A DNA stretch of 64,000 nt, taken from Silurus meridionalis (taxonomy: Eukaryota > Chordata > Actinopteri > Siluriformes > Siluridae). Each line of letters opens with the position of its first letter. Position 1 is the stretch's first letter. The stretch is from assembly GCF_014805685.1 (NCBI RefSeq), contig NC_060886.1:17691108-17755107 (forward strand). The letters are read 5' to 3'. A program made the position numbers and the translations under genes. The notes below the pieces were generated by a model, which was not told the origin of the DNA, did no database searches, and saw only the letters and a list, made by a program, of their open reading frames with translations. This document shows, piece by piece, positions 45,822 to 61,103 of the stretch.

Positions 45822-47511
45822 CTGGAAACAAAAACAAAAAATAATTAAGGAAACTGTTTTTCTAGAAAAGTGTGCAGGATTTCAGAATTTTAAGCGGCAT
45901 TATAATATCTAAAACCAGAAATAATTTAATTTACTACACTAGCAAATACAGAATTTTTCAAGTACACACAAATGATGTGGTAAAGCAACACATGCAAAGA
46001 ATTGGCTCTTATGAAATCCTTGAACCAGTTCATCAGCGATCCGGTCTGTTGACCAGGAACACTTCAGCTCTCATAACATCGGTTCTTACCAGTGTTTAGC
46101 CACAATTTAACCACATTTGCCATTTAATTCTGCAATTGAAATGGAAGGGGAAAAAAAAGTGGCTCATATTTTACAGGGATTAACTACAATTGGAATGCCT
46201 TTACTGCCAACAAGCCTAGTCTTTCTGTTTACAAACGTGAGCTTGCAGTAAACGTAAATATATTTCAAATCGAAAGGAAAAACAATTTCAGATATTTAGC
46301 TTGGCTATGACCTTGATCCTGATTGGATCGAGTCTAAAATCTAATCCGTTCATCTGTTCCCCACGATGATCATTTCCTATAAACCCCCGCAAACATTTAA
46401 GATTTCAAGCTAATGAGAATCTTCGACAGGTGCACAAAAAGTTGGATGGACATGCAACCTGAAATCATAAGAGCCTAAGCTACCAATACCAGCAGCATAC
46501 AGTGGATGAATGGTACTGTAGACTGCATACCTTTTGTCTTTTACCATCTCATACCAGAACTCCAGACAGCGCATGCTAAATTTCTCTCACATATGCCTTT
46601 TTCAGTTCATAATAAAAAACATGTAATAAGCGCATTTACAAACACACACTTTTGCACTAAGCTGTGTATCAGGATAATTGCACTGCTTAGCTCAGCAGAG
46701 ATTTGTATGTTTACCATTAACTTCCTTCTGCTGTTCCAATATACCACTGGAAAGTTGTACACTGAGATGGAGGTCTTATTTAAAGCGCTAACTAGGGTAA
46801 TTGCACAGAAACAACATGAAAACATAAATGTCATCACCATAGTTTTGTGGTCCTATGTTTTGCATTTGGATTTAATGCCATGGGTTTTATTAATTGTCTA
46901 TTTTATAAGCTTTGAAGTATAAGCTTTATTGTTTGCTGTATTCATCCTGGAAGCACTTGGGATTAGTGCAGATTTTTACATGACAAATTAAACTCTCACA
47001 ATGTCAAGTATCAACACAGATGTTTGTTCCAAACTTGGATGAAAAAAAATAAAAAATCAAGCACTCCTTCCTTTTCCGCTCTTACGCAAGCCCCCTTTTC
47101 CCTTCTGCCCTACTTTTAAACATCTGCGTTATGGAACTCCCCAGAAATACTGCAGTCAACATCAGCATTTGGCTCGAAATCTCCTCCTGTGCCTTCCCTT
47201 CTTCTCCATCCTCCCTTCTCTTTCAGACTTTCCCCTCCCTCACTCTGCTTCTCCTCCAACCTCTACTATGCTCTCGCTCTCTATTCTCTCTCGCTTTGCA
47301 CCCCACCCTCCAGAGCATGAGGTGAGCCTGAAACAATTAACTATAATCAAAACCTCCCGCCCTGACACATAGTCACTCAATCTGACAAAAACACGACCCT
47401 GAGAAACAAGAGCTGTAAACGCTGCTGCTTTAAAGTGCAATGCAATCTCCTTTCTGGCCCCGCCCAATGACCAAAGCACTTTATAACGCGGTTTCTTTTT
47501 ATGGAAAAATC

Positions 47512-47515
<4 letters not shown>

Positions 47516-47566
<51 letters not shown>
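47516..47566 (+). repeat. (TG)25
   Basis: Simple repeat in fmnl2 intron 1. Confidence 0.95.
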
Positions 47567-47571
<5 letters not shown>

Positions 47572-49507
47572 TTTATAAACCTCCACTGATTTCCATTGTA
47601 GTGCTGGGCATGGGAACATTAGAGAAGAGATCAGATTGTTGTCTTTTTCACACACATCACTAGGACCCTGTTGGAGGAAAAACTCTGCATGGCTTTTAAA
47701 CATAAGCAGATGATCTTGCCTTGAGCAGGGCTACACCAACAACATGCCTGGTTCCTCGTGAATATAGGGCTGTGTTTGTGTCCCACTATTTAAAATTCGG
47801 TCATTAAAAAATAGAAGCATATCGATAAAAGCTGAGTGTTTATTCAATTCACAAAGACTTTATTTCACTTCTGGAACACAAGGCCTCATCTACAACATGT
47901 TTTATCAGAATTTTCTGCGGTCATTACCAGTGTCATCCAATGTAACACTGTACCAAGGGCATAATAATAACCACAACGTCTGAAAGACCTCCTTATCTTG
48001 GCAGTGTGGGTTTAACAGAGACAATGCTGAGACTGGAGGTGTGTGAATCCAGCAGATGTGAACAGGATCACAAACACACGCCAGATATGCAACCCGTACA
48101 TCACTATTTATTCTGAAATGGCCTATTAGTAAACCATTGGTTCCGACAAATGACCAGCCAATTCCACCAGCATGTACAGTAACCGTAAACCTAATGTTAG
48201 ACACGGGACATTAACCATCACATTAATCCCCAGATTTGATTAAAAGACATATTCAAATTGAAGAGCATTCACTCAAAAAAAACTAGAACTTAAACGGTGT
48301 AGGCGAATTATTACGTTTGGAAATCAGGCAAAAGATCAATATCCATAATGTAGTTGCAGAAGAAGAGACTAACTCTCAAACACTACTTCAAGGTAAATCT
48401 GACCTCGGTTCAGTACTAAGCCGAAATAGTGAAATGAATTTTAATTACCACAAATTAGATGGAAAGTAGAGAAGCTGAACTTCTGACCCGGTTTTCAACC
48501 CAGGACGCGGATGAAGGGGAAAAAAAAAAAAAGAAGTGGGAGAAAGGAAAATGAAAAGGAGAGAATGAGAAGACTACTAGTCCTTATATAACACAAAAGC
48601 AAACACAAACCAGAAGGACTAATGAGCCTGAATATGAATTACACAAACAATAAAAAAGGGAACATTTTAGCATAACCTACAGTTTTGGTCAGGCTTTTTT
48701 CTTCACACCAGCACATCAATCTGTCAAGTCTGTGTTACCTGTATTTGAACTGGCTCCTAGCGACCAGAAGCAACCTGCCTGAACTCTCAGTGGCTAGAAA
48801 TTATATCATTCCTATTTAATTACAGCACAGAATCCAGGCCCAAAACAACTACACAGCGGCCATACAAGGGGTATTGAATAAAAACCGATCGCTCTGAAGC
48901 TGTTCGTATGAGCCGTGCTAATCTGACCAGCAATAAATTCAATGGCTTGCTATGGAATTTACGGTTTAGCGAAAATCATCTGAATATGCACTGACGTGTT
49001 ACTTTTTCAACTATACTACTACAACAGTTATGGAGAGCTCAGTAATGTTCTACAAGCTCCAAAGCACACACATACCTCTCATTTCAATGTGCTCCAAACC
49101 AAGCCAAAAAAAGGCTGCAAGGGTGTTTTAATCTATTTGTGTGTCTCCCAAAGTAGGAAGGAAATTACAGTACAAACTCCAAGACTAACCATTTAGTGCC
49201 GATATCAGGCTTAACATGCTACAGTTACGTATGGATGTACGCTTGGAGAGAAACTACCGCTCTGAAGCTGAAACCTGACGAGGAATCTTGCTAGATGAAT
49301 AAAAATTCCTAATCTCTCAAACAATCACCTGCAAAATGAATAATATCTGAATCACCTATTTTACACTGACAGTCACAAAATATAGAGAGAGATCTGATTG
49401 AGATTCCTGATAGACTTGGCCATGGATATTTAAGCGTTGCCCACACCACTAGCAATGGAGAGTGGACTTAGTTTGCATCACACAGCCATTATTTATGCCT
49501 TTTTAAC

Positions 49508-49698
49508 TACAGGTAGTCGTCGACTTACGACCATTCGACTTTACGACCACAATCGCTAGCCGCGGCGTACGACAGTGGGTACCAGCTTCCGGCATCATTT
49601 CACAGCACTGTACGTATAGCCTACTCTACTTACGACCAAATCGTGTTACGACCGGTCTGTCGGTCCCAATCGTGGTCGTAAGTCGACGACTACCTGTA
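49508..49698 (+). mobile_element. 191-bp MITE with perfect 26-bp inverted repeats
   Basis: Starts TACAGGTAGTCGTCGACTTA and ends in its exact inverse; the first and last 26 bases are perfect inverted repeats. TA at each end suggests a TA target duplication and a Tc1/mariner (pogo/Tigger-like) origin. A shorter internal motif, TTACGACC/GGTCGTAA, recurs. Confidence 0.85.
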
Positions 49699-51107
49699 TT
49701 CACTTGATCACCAAAGTGCCTGTTGCATCATAACCTGACTGAAAAGACACATTTTCATTCTAATTCATCCTCAATGTCCTCAAATAGACTAAAGAACTCC
49801 AGTAAAAAGCTCCAGTGTGCTGCCCAGTCCCATGTTGCCTGGGAACCGAGTCGGCTTAAAAGTTGGTAGCTAATGTAATATAGTAATGTATGACGAGCAG
49901 GTTTGCTAGCTAAGTGGATTAATATGGACTACAGAAAGCGAAATGTGATCTTCATCCTCTTGTGTTTGCAAGCAGTGTTTCAGCCATGAGCTGCAGAGTT
50001 CTCACATTACAAACAGAAGATAACATTCGCGTTCGGCTTGTGTCTTTATTTTCGGTCACTGTGATTAACAGTGAAGTGACTGCACTGCCGGAACCAGAAG
50101 AGCTCCACTGTGAGTTTGTAATTAACCCCTTTGATTGATTGATTTCGCTTGATGTCATCTGGGTTCCTACAAACCTGTGTTTGTCCATGCAAAACTGTTG
50201 CACACACAGCTTCATTGTGTCTCAGCAGGTGTGTGTAGTGAAGCAAAAGTCGGGATTCAGAAGCGCGAGCTATAGTTACAGCAGCGAGAGACGGCGCAGT
50301 GTTATGGTGTGCGATGTTTAAACATACGCGTCTAAAGAAACCTACTGTGTCTGGGTACTGAACAACTACAAATAAGTTTAAACCCCTTTTATACATCCAG
50401 GCTTTTCTCTGTAGAATCAAAACTAAGCCTTCAATTATTGTTTAATATGATCTCTATTTTCAAACAAAAAAGTTAAACAATCCTTTAACATTCATTGAAG
50501 TAAAACTCTTGCACACTTGCAGTCACACTGTAAATGACATTCTGGGCAGTGAGCTCGTTTGTAATTCTACAGATATTTTTATTCTTGTTTAATGTCGATT
50601 CACTCGCTAATGACATGTCAGAAACATGGTCACATGACTCAGCGTCTGCTGAGCATAACCATAACAGATTATAATCATTAGCTAATCACATTCTGGATAT
50701 CAAGCGTGCTTGTAGTTTTAATATTAATGCAGCGGTATAAGGTGTATTGATTACTAAACGTTAAATAAGTGTGAGCACTTTTCTTGAAAAGATTAATGTA
50801 CTGCTCTGGTAATGAATAAATATCGTGCTGCCTTTGAGGCGATTTTGTACATGAGCACGGTCACTAGCTAACAGAGACACCGGTACCTTGACTTTACACA
50901 TCATCTTGTTGATGTTTCAGCAATTTGACATTAATGTGTAACCCTAAATCAAAGACTTCGCTATATGATGGTTTCCAAAAGAAATGTGCGTAGTGGCTTC
51001 AGATTACTCTCAAGTTTCCGATTCTTTTGCTTCCGTCCCTCTCTCCTAAATGAAACACTTGGTTGTACTTTCTCACATTATTATATTTCCTTAGTGTTTC
51101 ATGAGTC

Positions 51108-51111
<4 letters not shown>

Positions 51112-51158
<47 letters not shown>
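51112..51158 (+). repeat. (GA)23
   Basis: Simple repeat in fmnl2 intron 1; a second GA tract lies 280 bp further on. Confidence 0.95.
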
Positions 51159-51160
<2 letters not shown>

Positions 51161-51436
51161 CAGCCAGACACCGTCTGTCCCACGGCTGAAGAAAAGACTC
51201 CTCTCTACTGGCCAGACAGGGCGAGATGAGAAAACCACCAGGCAAACAAAAGAGATGACGTGGGTTTGTTTAATTAAACACTAAAACGCTGAACCAAATG
51301 TGGCCTGCCTTCATTCTTGGCTTCAAAAATTTGCATATCTGAATGTAAAGCGAGATCAGTTATTTGGTTCTGGAGATTTACAAATTTCAATAAAACTCTT
51401 ATTAGATTGCAAACTGTTTCTCACTCAGCCTGGATG

Positions 51437-51438
<2 letters not shown>

Positions 51439-51493
<55 letters not shown>
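51439..51493 (+). repeat. (GA)27
   Basis: Simple repeat in fmnl2 intron 1. Confidence 0.95.
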
Positions 51494-51495
<2 letters not shown>

Positions 51496-54400
51496 GTCCA
51501 CATATGCCCTATACTGGAAAGTTATCCCCAATTACCCACAATCTTGTGCAGATGTGACTGGTCAGACTGAGTTGGTTTTATCCCCTAATTTGTGCCGTGT
51601 GTTTCTGTAAGCTGGTGAATGTCTGTGGGTGTGCAGATGCCCTCCGTCTGATTTAGGATAACTGTAATCCTCCCTTCATCACCCACTGTAAGCTCATTAG
51701 ATAAAAGCACATGATGTTTTATTTTTTTTATTTTATTACAAATGTTTTTCTAAGTATAAATATTTACCTTTAATGAATATTTACCTTTAAAACAAAAACA
51801 AAACTTTTTCTTAATCCCCAAAGAGGAGAAATGAAAACTAAAGTCTAAATCCTGAAGAAGTTCATGGAGGTCTTCACTATGTGTAATCCTTTGATCCACT
51901 GTAAAGTAAATCCTATTGGCTGTATTTTTCTGAATGTGCTGAAATGTCATGTCCACTCCTGTCACTCTGACAGAAAACCTTAATAGAAAGCGATGAGGTC
52001 ACTATTAGCCAAATGTCTTTTCCACCTATAGCATCTGCTAGCCCCATTCATCTCTTCAATGATCTCTACAACCACTTTGTTAAAGCTATGAAACTTGAGC
52101 TATTATGGGGTTGTTGTTCTGCAATTCCAGTGGCTTTCATGTCTCTCTATCTGCCACTGGATCTGTCTTACTCGTTCGGTCGCTCATAAACCCTAATTAC
52201 TCGGGTCTTTTATTGTCCAAATCCTAAAACAGAACCATATCTACAACTTCATCGTGGACGTCTAGACTACCAGTTCTTTTAAAGGCGTGGGCAGAATTGT
52301 TTTCAATTCCTCACAGTGCAGTGTTAAGAACTGATACCATGTATTTCTGCTTTTCATTTATAGTACTGTGACGTCAATCAGTGTGCAGGAAATCAATCAA
52401 CAGCCAACAGAAATCTGTGAAAAAAAAAACATCCTAGAAACAGTCCACTTTCGCAGTTATAATAAACTTAACTCTTCTGGGAAGGATTCCTGCTAGATTT
52501 GAGTGTGACTGTGGAGATTTGATCCATAACACTTTTATCCATTTTTAACCCACAGACATCACATTGACCAGCTTGTGTGACATTTTGTCATCACACTATG
52601 AAAAAACAGTACAATGAATAGCTATATTCCAACCAAATTATTTCCACATAAGAAGGTGGATTGATTGAATTATTGTTGGTTATCACTGTAATTTATTCAT
52701 GTCTAAATCTGTTTCAAATCAAAGGACCTGCGTAAAACACACTCCATCTAAATGAACACAGTAGTAAAGATTAGGTGCGAGCACTCGTGTAGGCTAACGA
52801 TCGCACACTCGACAGAACACAGGCCCTAAAACAAGCAGCCATTATAAATGCTAAAATATTCAGTTTGCATTAACGTGAGGTGTAGCGTACGTAGCACACT
52901 TGTGATGTGACAAGTATGTGTACATCCTGGAGACACTCCTATTGACCGTGATTACTTAAGATGACCTCCGGCAACATTATTTACAGACAAATGTACTGAA
53001 ATCTTGTTCCGCCTGAACAGCCCTTCGTGGCTTCCTAATAATGAAGGAGAGGCCTGTTATGACATGACGGATGTTTTGTGTGAGGTGTAACGCTACTCTG
53101 AGTAGGTCCGAGCACTGATTACACTCTATCTGTCTACAGCTGATAGCTGCAGACTGACAACCTGGCACAGAGTCACCCTGAGGACATAATGAAGACATCC
53201 ACAATGAGCTACTGTCAGTGCGAATGAAGTGTCACTGACAGACCTATTCAGTCTTTCAGGAGGCAGGCTGCTAAGTGGTACAGTAAAAAATAATAATAAT
53301 AAAGCTATTAATAATAACTGCTATGCTCTAATGATTTGGTGAATCTGGCTTACTCTTCCTTGCCAAAGTTCACGTGCACTCAAACTCTTTTGATTCCTTC
53401 GACACAATTATCATCAATTATCAACAGAAAATAGCTTTCCCTAGAGAATTGGGATCACAAGCTCAAATCCGGGCCGCAAAAGCATTAATTGAAAGCGTCG
53501 GTTTTTAAAAAGTGTACACAGAATAATAATGCAATTTTTACAGTCACTTTCTTTCTTTACATCAGGCCGTAGATGGGTGTGGCTTTGTTGGGCTTCAATT
53601 CATTTTCATAAAATATGACGAATGTATCTTAATAAAGCGTCCACAAACACAGTTTAACAGCATTTTATGCAGAACAAATAAAAAAACTGACTTTTGATTA
53701 TAAAAAGAGAATTGGGTTACTGTGCCGAGGGATTCTGAAGACAAAGACAGACAGTGTCGCTTCCTGATAATCGGCACCTGTCTGACCTTTACTGCGCATA
53801 ATCACTCTTTTTCTAGAGGCTTTCACTTTCATTCATGCCGAGCTTCATTTGTGTACAAAAGACAAAAATAGGTGAGGCTTGGAAAAAGGTCAGAGGTATG
53901 GAACAAGTTTAAACTCTCCACTAAATACACACACAGGAGCATCTGGGACTGATTTAGGTGGTGAGGAAAGACACCATTATCACTGTAGTTGTCTTGTTAA
54001 TGAGTATTTAATGATGTTTAGAGAAGGATTCAAGCCGGGACAGACCTCCGCAGCTTCGGTTCATGTAGCCGTGTAATATCTTTGATCGAAAGAGATATTT
54101 ATCAGCTTAAACATTTAATTCTACATTTTAGAACATATGAAAAAAAGAATAAACTGTTTGTGAAAAACTCAAAGTGCAAACTCTGTTGGTTCTCCGTGTT
54201 TTGGAAGAGGAAGTCGTGTCTGCTGTAGAGAGGGTACAGAGATATCAGATAGACATAGTTATATATATTCCACAGGACAGAGCATGAGGAAGACAATTCA
54301 ATCGCAAACATGTTTTTAGTACTGCTAGGGTCCTATACCTTTTCTATTCTCATCCTGGACTCTGAAAATGACCTGTGCACGCGTTCTAGTGCTAAATCCG

Positions 54401-57400
54401 AAACACCGCTCTAAGAAAGAAAGTGGATTACTAATAAAGTCCTGTGACTTATTAACCCTGAGTCTCCTGACTGCTGATCACATGACCTGCACTATGCACT
54501 CCCAGAGACTACGTGAAAGAAATCCGTTACGTGGGTTTATGGTCCAAACTTCAGATAAACTAAACCGGATTTAACAGAACACAAGCCCAAATGCTGAAGT
54601 CCCCAAACTTCAAAATATTAAAAAGGTTTTTATTAAGAAGCTCCTATATTTAAAAAGCTGTTGTTTTAAAAGACGGATCAAGTGCTTATTTACTTGTACT
54701 AAAAACAGCTTGAGAAGACCTTTCCGAGAAAAAGAAAAACATGAAGTGATTTCAAGTATTTAGAAACGTTCTTGGGTTCCTTCTACTTGGAAAGACCTAA
54801 GAAGCATAAAGCTTTCGATACCCTGTTAGTTAACAATATAACATTAATAATGCAACTTATATAAAGCGACTAATATAAATTAACGCTTAAACCACAATAA
54901 AATATTTATAGCTAAATCACATACATAGAACATTTTCTTTCAAATATGATTACTGATTGAACAGGTATTGAAAAATCTCATACATTTGAGTAAACTCTAT
55001 TTCCTCTTTTTTATTCAATTAAATCCAGAAAATTGGAAAGAATATTTTTTTATTTTATTTTGAGTAGTGAACAGTAGTCTACGCTGCCGAAAACATCTTT
55101 AATAAAAACATATTCATGTGGTATTTCTTTATTATGAGACTATTTCAAATATGACATTATTTAGACAAGATTATTTACAGCTTGAAATCAGTAAACAAAG
55201 TCTAGATATAGGTTTAATGCTAAAATGTTTGGTGTATTAAAATAGCACAAAATATATCTAGGATTTATTATAATCAAGACTCACTTGCTAAAAGAAGATG
55301 ACAAGATCTAATAACAGAACCTATGCTTTGAGGATGACTCTCTAGAGAAGTTTATTCTGCTTCTGCATAACAACAAACTTGAATTATATGACGGTTGAAG
55401 TCGACGTGTCAGCGCTGTAAGGATAAAGCCGTCCTGACAGATTGCCGTATTGTTCTCTCTCTCTACATGCAGCACATTCAGATACAGTTGAAGCTCCCAT
55501 TCACATAGCAGATGTTGCCCCTGGCAAGCGCTGAGGCTACAAACAAGTCCTTTCACCCACACACCTTCAAAAGACAAGCCTCTCCAGGGACACACACAGC
55601 CACAGTGCATCTGTCTGCGCTCGGCAGAACTGTTTGCTTGGGTCTCGTCCAATAGCCAAAGTGTTTCAGCGTCACTGAAGCCCGAATACAAACATCACAA
55701 GCACAAAGGCAAAGTCCATTCAATACAGGAGTGTATTAGGAGAAGTGCTTAGACGATGACTCTCTTCAGATGGTTAGAGGGCCACGAGGCAAACTTTCTT
55801 TAGCGAGGAGAGAATAAAGTGCAGAGTGCAGAGATGAAAACGCGTCCAGTAACTCACCAGGTCGAGGAGAAAAGCATTGTGGATAAATGAAATTTGATGG
55901 CTGTGTTTCATATAGAGCGTTAAATATTTTTAAAAGATGATTTCAACAAAATTTCTGTACTTACGAATACATTTATGAAATAAAGTAAACAACAAATAAA
56001 TGTAATTAATAAATAGAGAAATGAGCAAAAAGAATTACTGAGAGATATCGATTTCACACAGAGGTGTGATCTGAAATAAAGCAAAAATGCTTTGGAACTC
56101 GGTACAAACACAATCTTGTGACGAAACTGGCCTGTGTTGCTCTGTTTTCTTTTTCTCTGAGAATCGTTCTCTTTGTTTCAGAGTACAGATGCAGGTCTCT
56201 GTGTTTACAACGAATAACAGCTGGATTGGGTAATGGCTCGATTTGTCAAAGCAAACGCCCACGCACGCTTTTACGCCCTCGAAGTGTCTGGCCATGTCCT
56301 TGCTACGCTTTCGAGCAGCCATCATCTTGGCCAGCACAATGAAACCTACTCCCATAATGCTCTGCATGACAATGAGGCACAGTGCCCAGGAGTGACGCTT
56401 TGGCTACTGTATGGCTCCGCTGGCAAATCTGAGCAGCAATTCTGTGCTGTTAATGAAGCCAATAGCAGACCATTACATCATCCCACAACCTGTGCCATAG
56501 AGCACACAAAAGAGCTGCAACGTTCAGGCTGGTGTGCGTAAGACTGGAACACGTGGGGCATTATCGCACACGCAACAGCGATTGTTAATCAGTGTTAAGA
56601 TTGTCACCTGATCTTAGCAGTAACCTCTTGAAATCTTCAATGCTACCATTCAAGAAAGTGGGTGATAAAGGTTTATGAATGTTATCTGTAGTATAATTCG
56701 TGTTGTGTTCTAATCACCCAGCATGAGTCATATAAAAAACACTAACTTCTGTTTTATTGTGGAACAAACGGATAGCTGACTGAAAATGTGCGCATGCCGC
56801 GTGGAACAGAAATCGCACTGTGATAGAAAACAGAATATACGTGTTAAGGTTAAAGACATTAAGAGATGAGTTGGTAAAGGAAACGGGCCGAGGAGTGAGA
56901 GAGATCCCGAAAACTATCTAAATTTAAAAAAAGAAAGAAAAAAGAACACCTCAGGAAAACTCAAAGAAGTCAAACTACAAACTGCTATTAAGGTCAGAGC
57001 CAAGAATCAGTTTCCCACACGGCAGGCTGCCACGCTGTCCACCGCATACAAGATCTCCGCTTTAGCTTTTCCCAACCGGCACTTTCATACACCACAGGCC
57101 CTGACTTCACAAAGCTCTTAAAGTGCACAGCACTGCCTCTTCCCTTTTCTCTCTCCTGCTCTTCTTGCATCACACCGGTGTGGATCATTAGATAAGGAAA
57201 CGATCCTGGCACCTGGACAACATGCCACTAGTTGCCTTTCAATCAGGGACTGAACAGCCCAGTACCCCGAAGCTGCTCATGGTTGGATGCATGGCTAGAG
57301 TCGTACAGTACAGTCAGAGCAGGATCTTCGGCTCCAGTAAGGGAGCTCGTAGACGCTGCAGGGTTTGGGTGCGGTGCCAAGCTCCACGCCAGGACAGAAT

Positions 57401-58949
57401 AAAGAATGGCTCTGTTCTGTTAGCTACATGTGTGGAATCTGATGCTCAAATCTACTCTCTGCTGCACTGAGGATCAGCATTGTTCATTCGTCTTAAAACA
57501 AATTTCGTGCAAAACTGACAAAAATGCTGTCAGTCGCTGTGCTGCTGATGTCATTACTCAATTGTATTGGTGTGCTACAGGAGGCATGTGCATGTACTTT
57601 ATTAGATTAGCTAAGGCACAACCGGATCGCAATCAAATCATAAATCCGTCTCCTCGAGGTAGCGATAAAATGCCACATTTCTGTGAAATAGGCCTTCAGT
57701 ACAAAGCAGTTCGGTTTGATAAACATGAACATATTCTGGTTTGTTGCATGGTGCTGCACAGGGAAAAGCACTACAATTTCATAACCACAGACTTCTGCTT
57801 CACATTCATAATAGAGATTTTAAGTGTAACCTCGGCGGAACACTGCCGCAGCACCCAAAGGAAAAGTCGAGCAGGCTGTGGGAAAGGAAAAGCTGGACAA
57901 CAAATCTTCTCGCAAAACTGAGCCACGCACGTCCAAACACATTTGTCTAAAGCACCAGCATGTTGTTTTATTCAAATAAAAATAAAGCACGGCCACGTTT
58001 TCCTGTATGTGTGTGTTTGTGTGTGGGATGCTCACAAGAGGGTGTGTCTGAAGCACGGGGATTTTCCCATTTGCTCTAAGTTAGTTGTGCTGTTGAGTCT
58101 GTTTGAATACGAGCACATTAGGTCAAAAACTATGTGATTTTTTATTATTTTTGAAAACCCCTGTAGGCCTCTCTGGTTTTAGACAAGAAAGAAAGCTGGA
58201 TTTTTTGAGAATGTAACATGGCCTAGATGAAGTTTAAATGCTTATTTCAGTAGTAGTTGTAGTATTAGTATGAACCCGCCCTTTTTCCACATTCAGCACT
58301 GTTGTTTTCTGTTGTTTACTAAATTCAACATTCACTTATATTTTTAGCAAAATCAAAGGAGGGTCTGTTTGTAAATTCAACAGGAAACAAACCCTTTGGG
58401 GCTTTACAGGAAAGGCAGCAGAGGTGGTTAACAATAGCATGACACTGAAGTTCACCTCCGTGTCGGGCCTGTCACCGGCGAGTCTTTCACAGGATAACGC
58501 GCATTATGCTAAAGACAACAAATCATTTCCTTGAGCCACAATTTAGCGCTAAGGAAAGACAAACTTATTTTCAGATTAATCCACTAGTTCGATGGATGCA
58601 TAAATCCTGGAGTCTCATCTCAAAAGTAAAAACCAGTCAGAAAGTAGAAACATGGATGCTTCTGAATAACTCATTACCTTTATATTGACAAAATACTAAC
58701 GGCAGTGGGAAAACATGCAGCATGTTCTTTTAGTATTCGAGCAAACAAAGAAAAAAGAGACAAAACAAAGTGCTCCACTTGCGACCTGCAATATACCCGT
58801 ATGATGTGTGGTCTTTTAAGGTAAAAACCCATGTGTTCATGCTCTAAACTCTATATTAGCTTGGCAAACTTTTGTTGGGCTTTATTTTTAAGGAAGGAAA
58901 AAAAAATGAAATAAAAAAAAAAAAACTTTTAACACTTGAACGTCACATG

Positions 58950-59746
58950 TACCTATACTACTATAAAGCGCACCCATATATAAGCCGCACCCACTGAATT
59001 TGACAAAGATTTTTAGTTTAAACATAAATAAGCCGCAGCTGTCTATAAGCCTACATTGTCTACATTAAAACTAATGAATTTTACACAGGCTTTAATGAAA
59101 GACAGTGTCTGTTACACAGTGTAACGGGTGAAATATGTTGTGGCTCCTTTAAGAGCAGAGCGGCATTTTGGGAATAGTCTGCCGCCGCATTTTTCCGGTA
59201 TTACTGCATGTGTGCAAGACCGAGGAATATGTCCTTATTATTTTCTGATGCTCATTTCTAAGTTTCTTTGACTAACCCTTAACGCTGTTGCCAAGAAAAA
59301 TAAAAAAGGACGAGTTTTGGAAACCTGTCTGTGCTTATATGATTTCTGTTGCAACTGGAGTTAGTGAGCTCTCCCTTCACCCAGACTCAACGTGTTACAA
59401 CGGCTTGTATCTAAACAGTAGCCGACCAAGAAAGTCATTGTTCACTGTCTTCCTCCTTCATTTCACAACTATTTCTCTTGGGAGTTTTTCTTTTGGCATC
59501 GTCGTGCATTTAAAAAAAAACGTTTTTTTCTCCCGATGCCGTGCAGCTCAGAACACAGGTGAGGTGCGTTTTTTCGTTTCCGTTCGGAAATTTCATTGGT
59601 CTAATTTTATGTCACTCAGTTTTTTGGCTTGAAGTTTGTGACCCGGAAAAACCCAGGAAAAATTCATAAATAAGCCGCTTTGTTGTTTAAGCCGCAAGGT
59701 TCAAAACGTGGGAAAAAAGTAGCGGCTTATAGTCCGAAAAATACGG
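58950..59746 (-). mobile_element. Inverted-repeat DNA element, CCGTATTTTTCGGACTATAA family, copy 2
   Basis: Same family as 12356-13135 but in the opposite orientation: ends CGGCTTATAGTCCGAAAAAT then ACGG on the right and a worn CTATAAAGCGC on the left. Shared inner phrases include TTTGACTAACCCTTAACGCT and GTGTAACGGGTGAAATATG in the inverse sense. The shared reading frame (MPRKIKK, GVSELSLH, STCYNGL, RPRKSLFTVFLL) is broken here by a frameshift near 59520. Confidence 0.75.
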
Positions 59747-61103
59747 TATATGTTTTGTACAAAACCTGCTTGAACATGAGGCTTTTGGGGGATAATGTAT
59801 TCTCACATGTGAATGTTATCTTTTATTTCCTTTATGACTCATACCTGATAGGCATACTGAGCTTTTTCTTTATTGATATCACTGCAAACAAATTGGGTTT
59901 GCAACCACACTGCACACTTATCATGGCTAAATCTGAACTCATTTACAGGACTAATCCTCTCTAACTAGCATTTTAATTATTACTCACAAACACAAAAACT
60001 GGATGTGTTGGGCGGTTTGCATCAACCTTGCCCTACTTGGCCTATGTTTATCCTTAACTAAACGAGGAGCAAAACCCAAGCAAAAACTTTTCACTAGATC
60101 AGTAATACTCGGGTCTGCTCTGTGTTCCCTTTAACGCTGGAAGAGTTTCGTAACAAAACAATGTTTTCCTCTTAAATCTGATAAGCATGCTCATGAGCCA
60201 TGTTGAGAACCAGCGTCACGCTTCTTCTCCTCAGAGAAGCAGTTAACAGTAATGTTCCTGCAGCTATGGCAACCTCGGCGCTGCTCGCAGATATGCTCTT
60301 GGCTGAATGATTAGCACGAATGCCACACATTGTTGCCTCCTGGCCTACGGGAAATTACACACAGTCACCTGAACCTGTAATGGTCCCCATCAGAAAGTCG
60401 AATATATTAAGAAAATGAAATAAAATCAAGACCGATGAACATTACTACAATGTAATTTGTATCAAACTGATTTTGCAGATTGCAATATAACTGGAAAGTC
60501 CCTTAAATAAACCTGATGAACGAAGAAAAGGTTTCCATTTCGCAGTCCACCGCATGTGAAACAGTTTGTCTTTAATCTTGGCAACAGCTGAACAATGTGA
60601 ATGTGTCTGCTTAGAGAATCAGTAGCAGTTCCAGACATTCTTTAATTCCCATGAGTTTCAGGTCAAACGCGGCATTGCAGCACTGAATGGCTTGCGCTTT
60701 TTTGTCTCAGGAGAGTGAAATATTCCAAGGGTGGATTTCGAGCGTCTACACGATATGTGCTTAAATCCTCCCGGTGGATCTCTGCAGTGGGTTTGTTACC
60801 ACATATCACTTGCAGCTGAACACATACGCAAGGTTTTACATCGCTTTACAGAAGTGCTCGAACTGCTGTGGCACCGAGTAAACTTGATTGAATTGAACTT
60901 CCAAAAGCAGAGTAAGAAAATGTCACGATGCATCGTTCAGTCCATTTAACTACCCACGGAGCACTGTGTTTCCCAATGGACCGTTATTCCTGACGCATCA
61001 CCCGCTAAACTCTGGAGCGCCCTGGGGTCTCGTTTATAAGCGTGCTGGAAATGTGCGTACGGGCGTTTACCTTTTGTTTTTATTAATTTGAAATTGATTT
61101 TAA

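Noticed and set aside
46506..46922. 138-codon + strand open frame
   Set aside because: Hydrophobic because of AT-rich DNA; no start context or domain to support it.
55308..55691. 127-codon - strand open frame in intron 1
   Set aside because: On the same strand as fmnl2 but does not match the expected first exon or any family.
57430..57921. 163-codon + strand open frame in fmnl2 intron 1
   Set aside because: Cys-rich odd composition, overlapping frames on both strands, no domain recognised.
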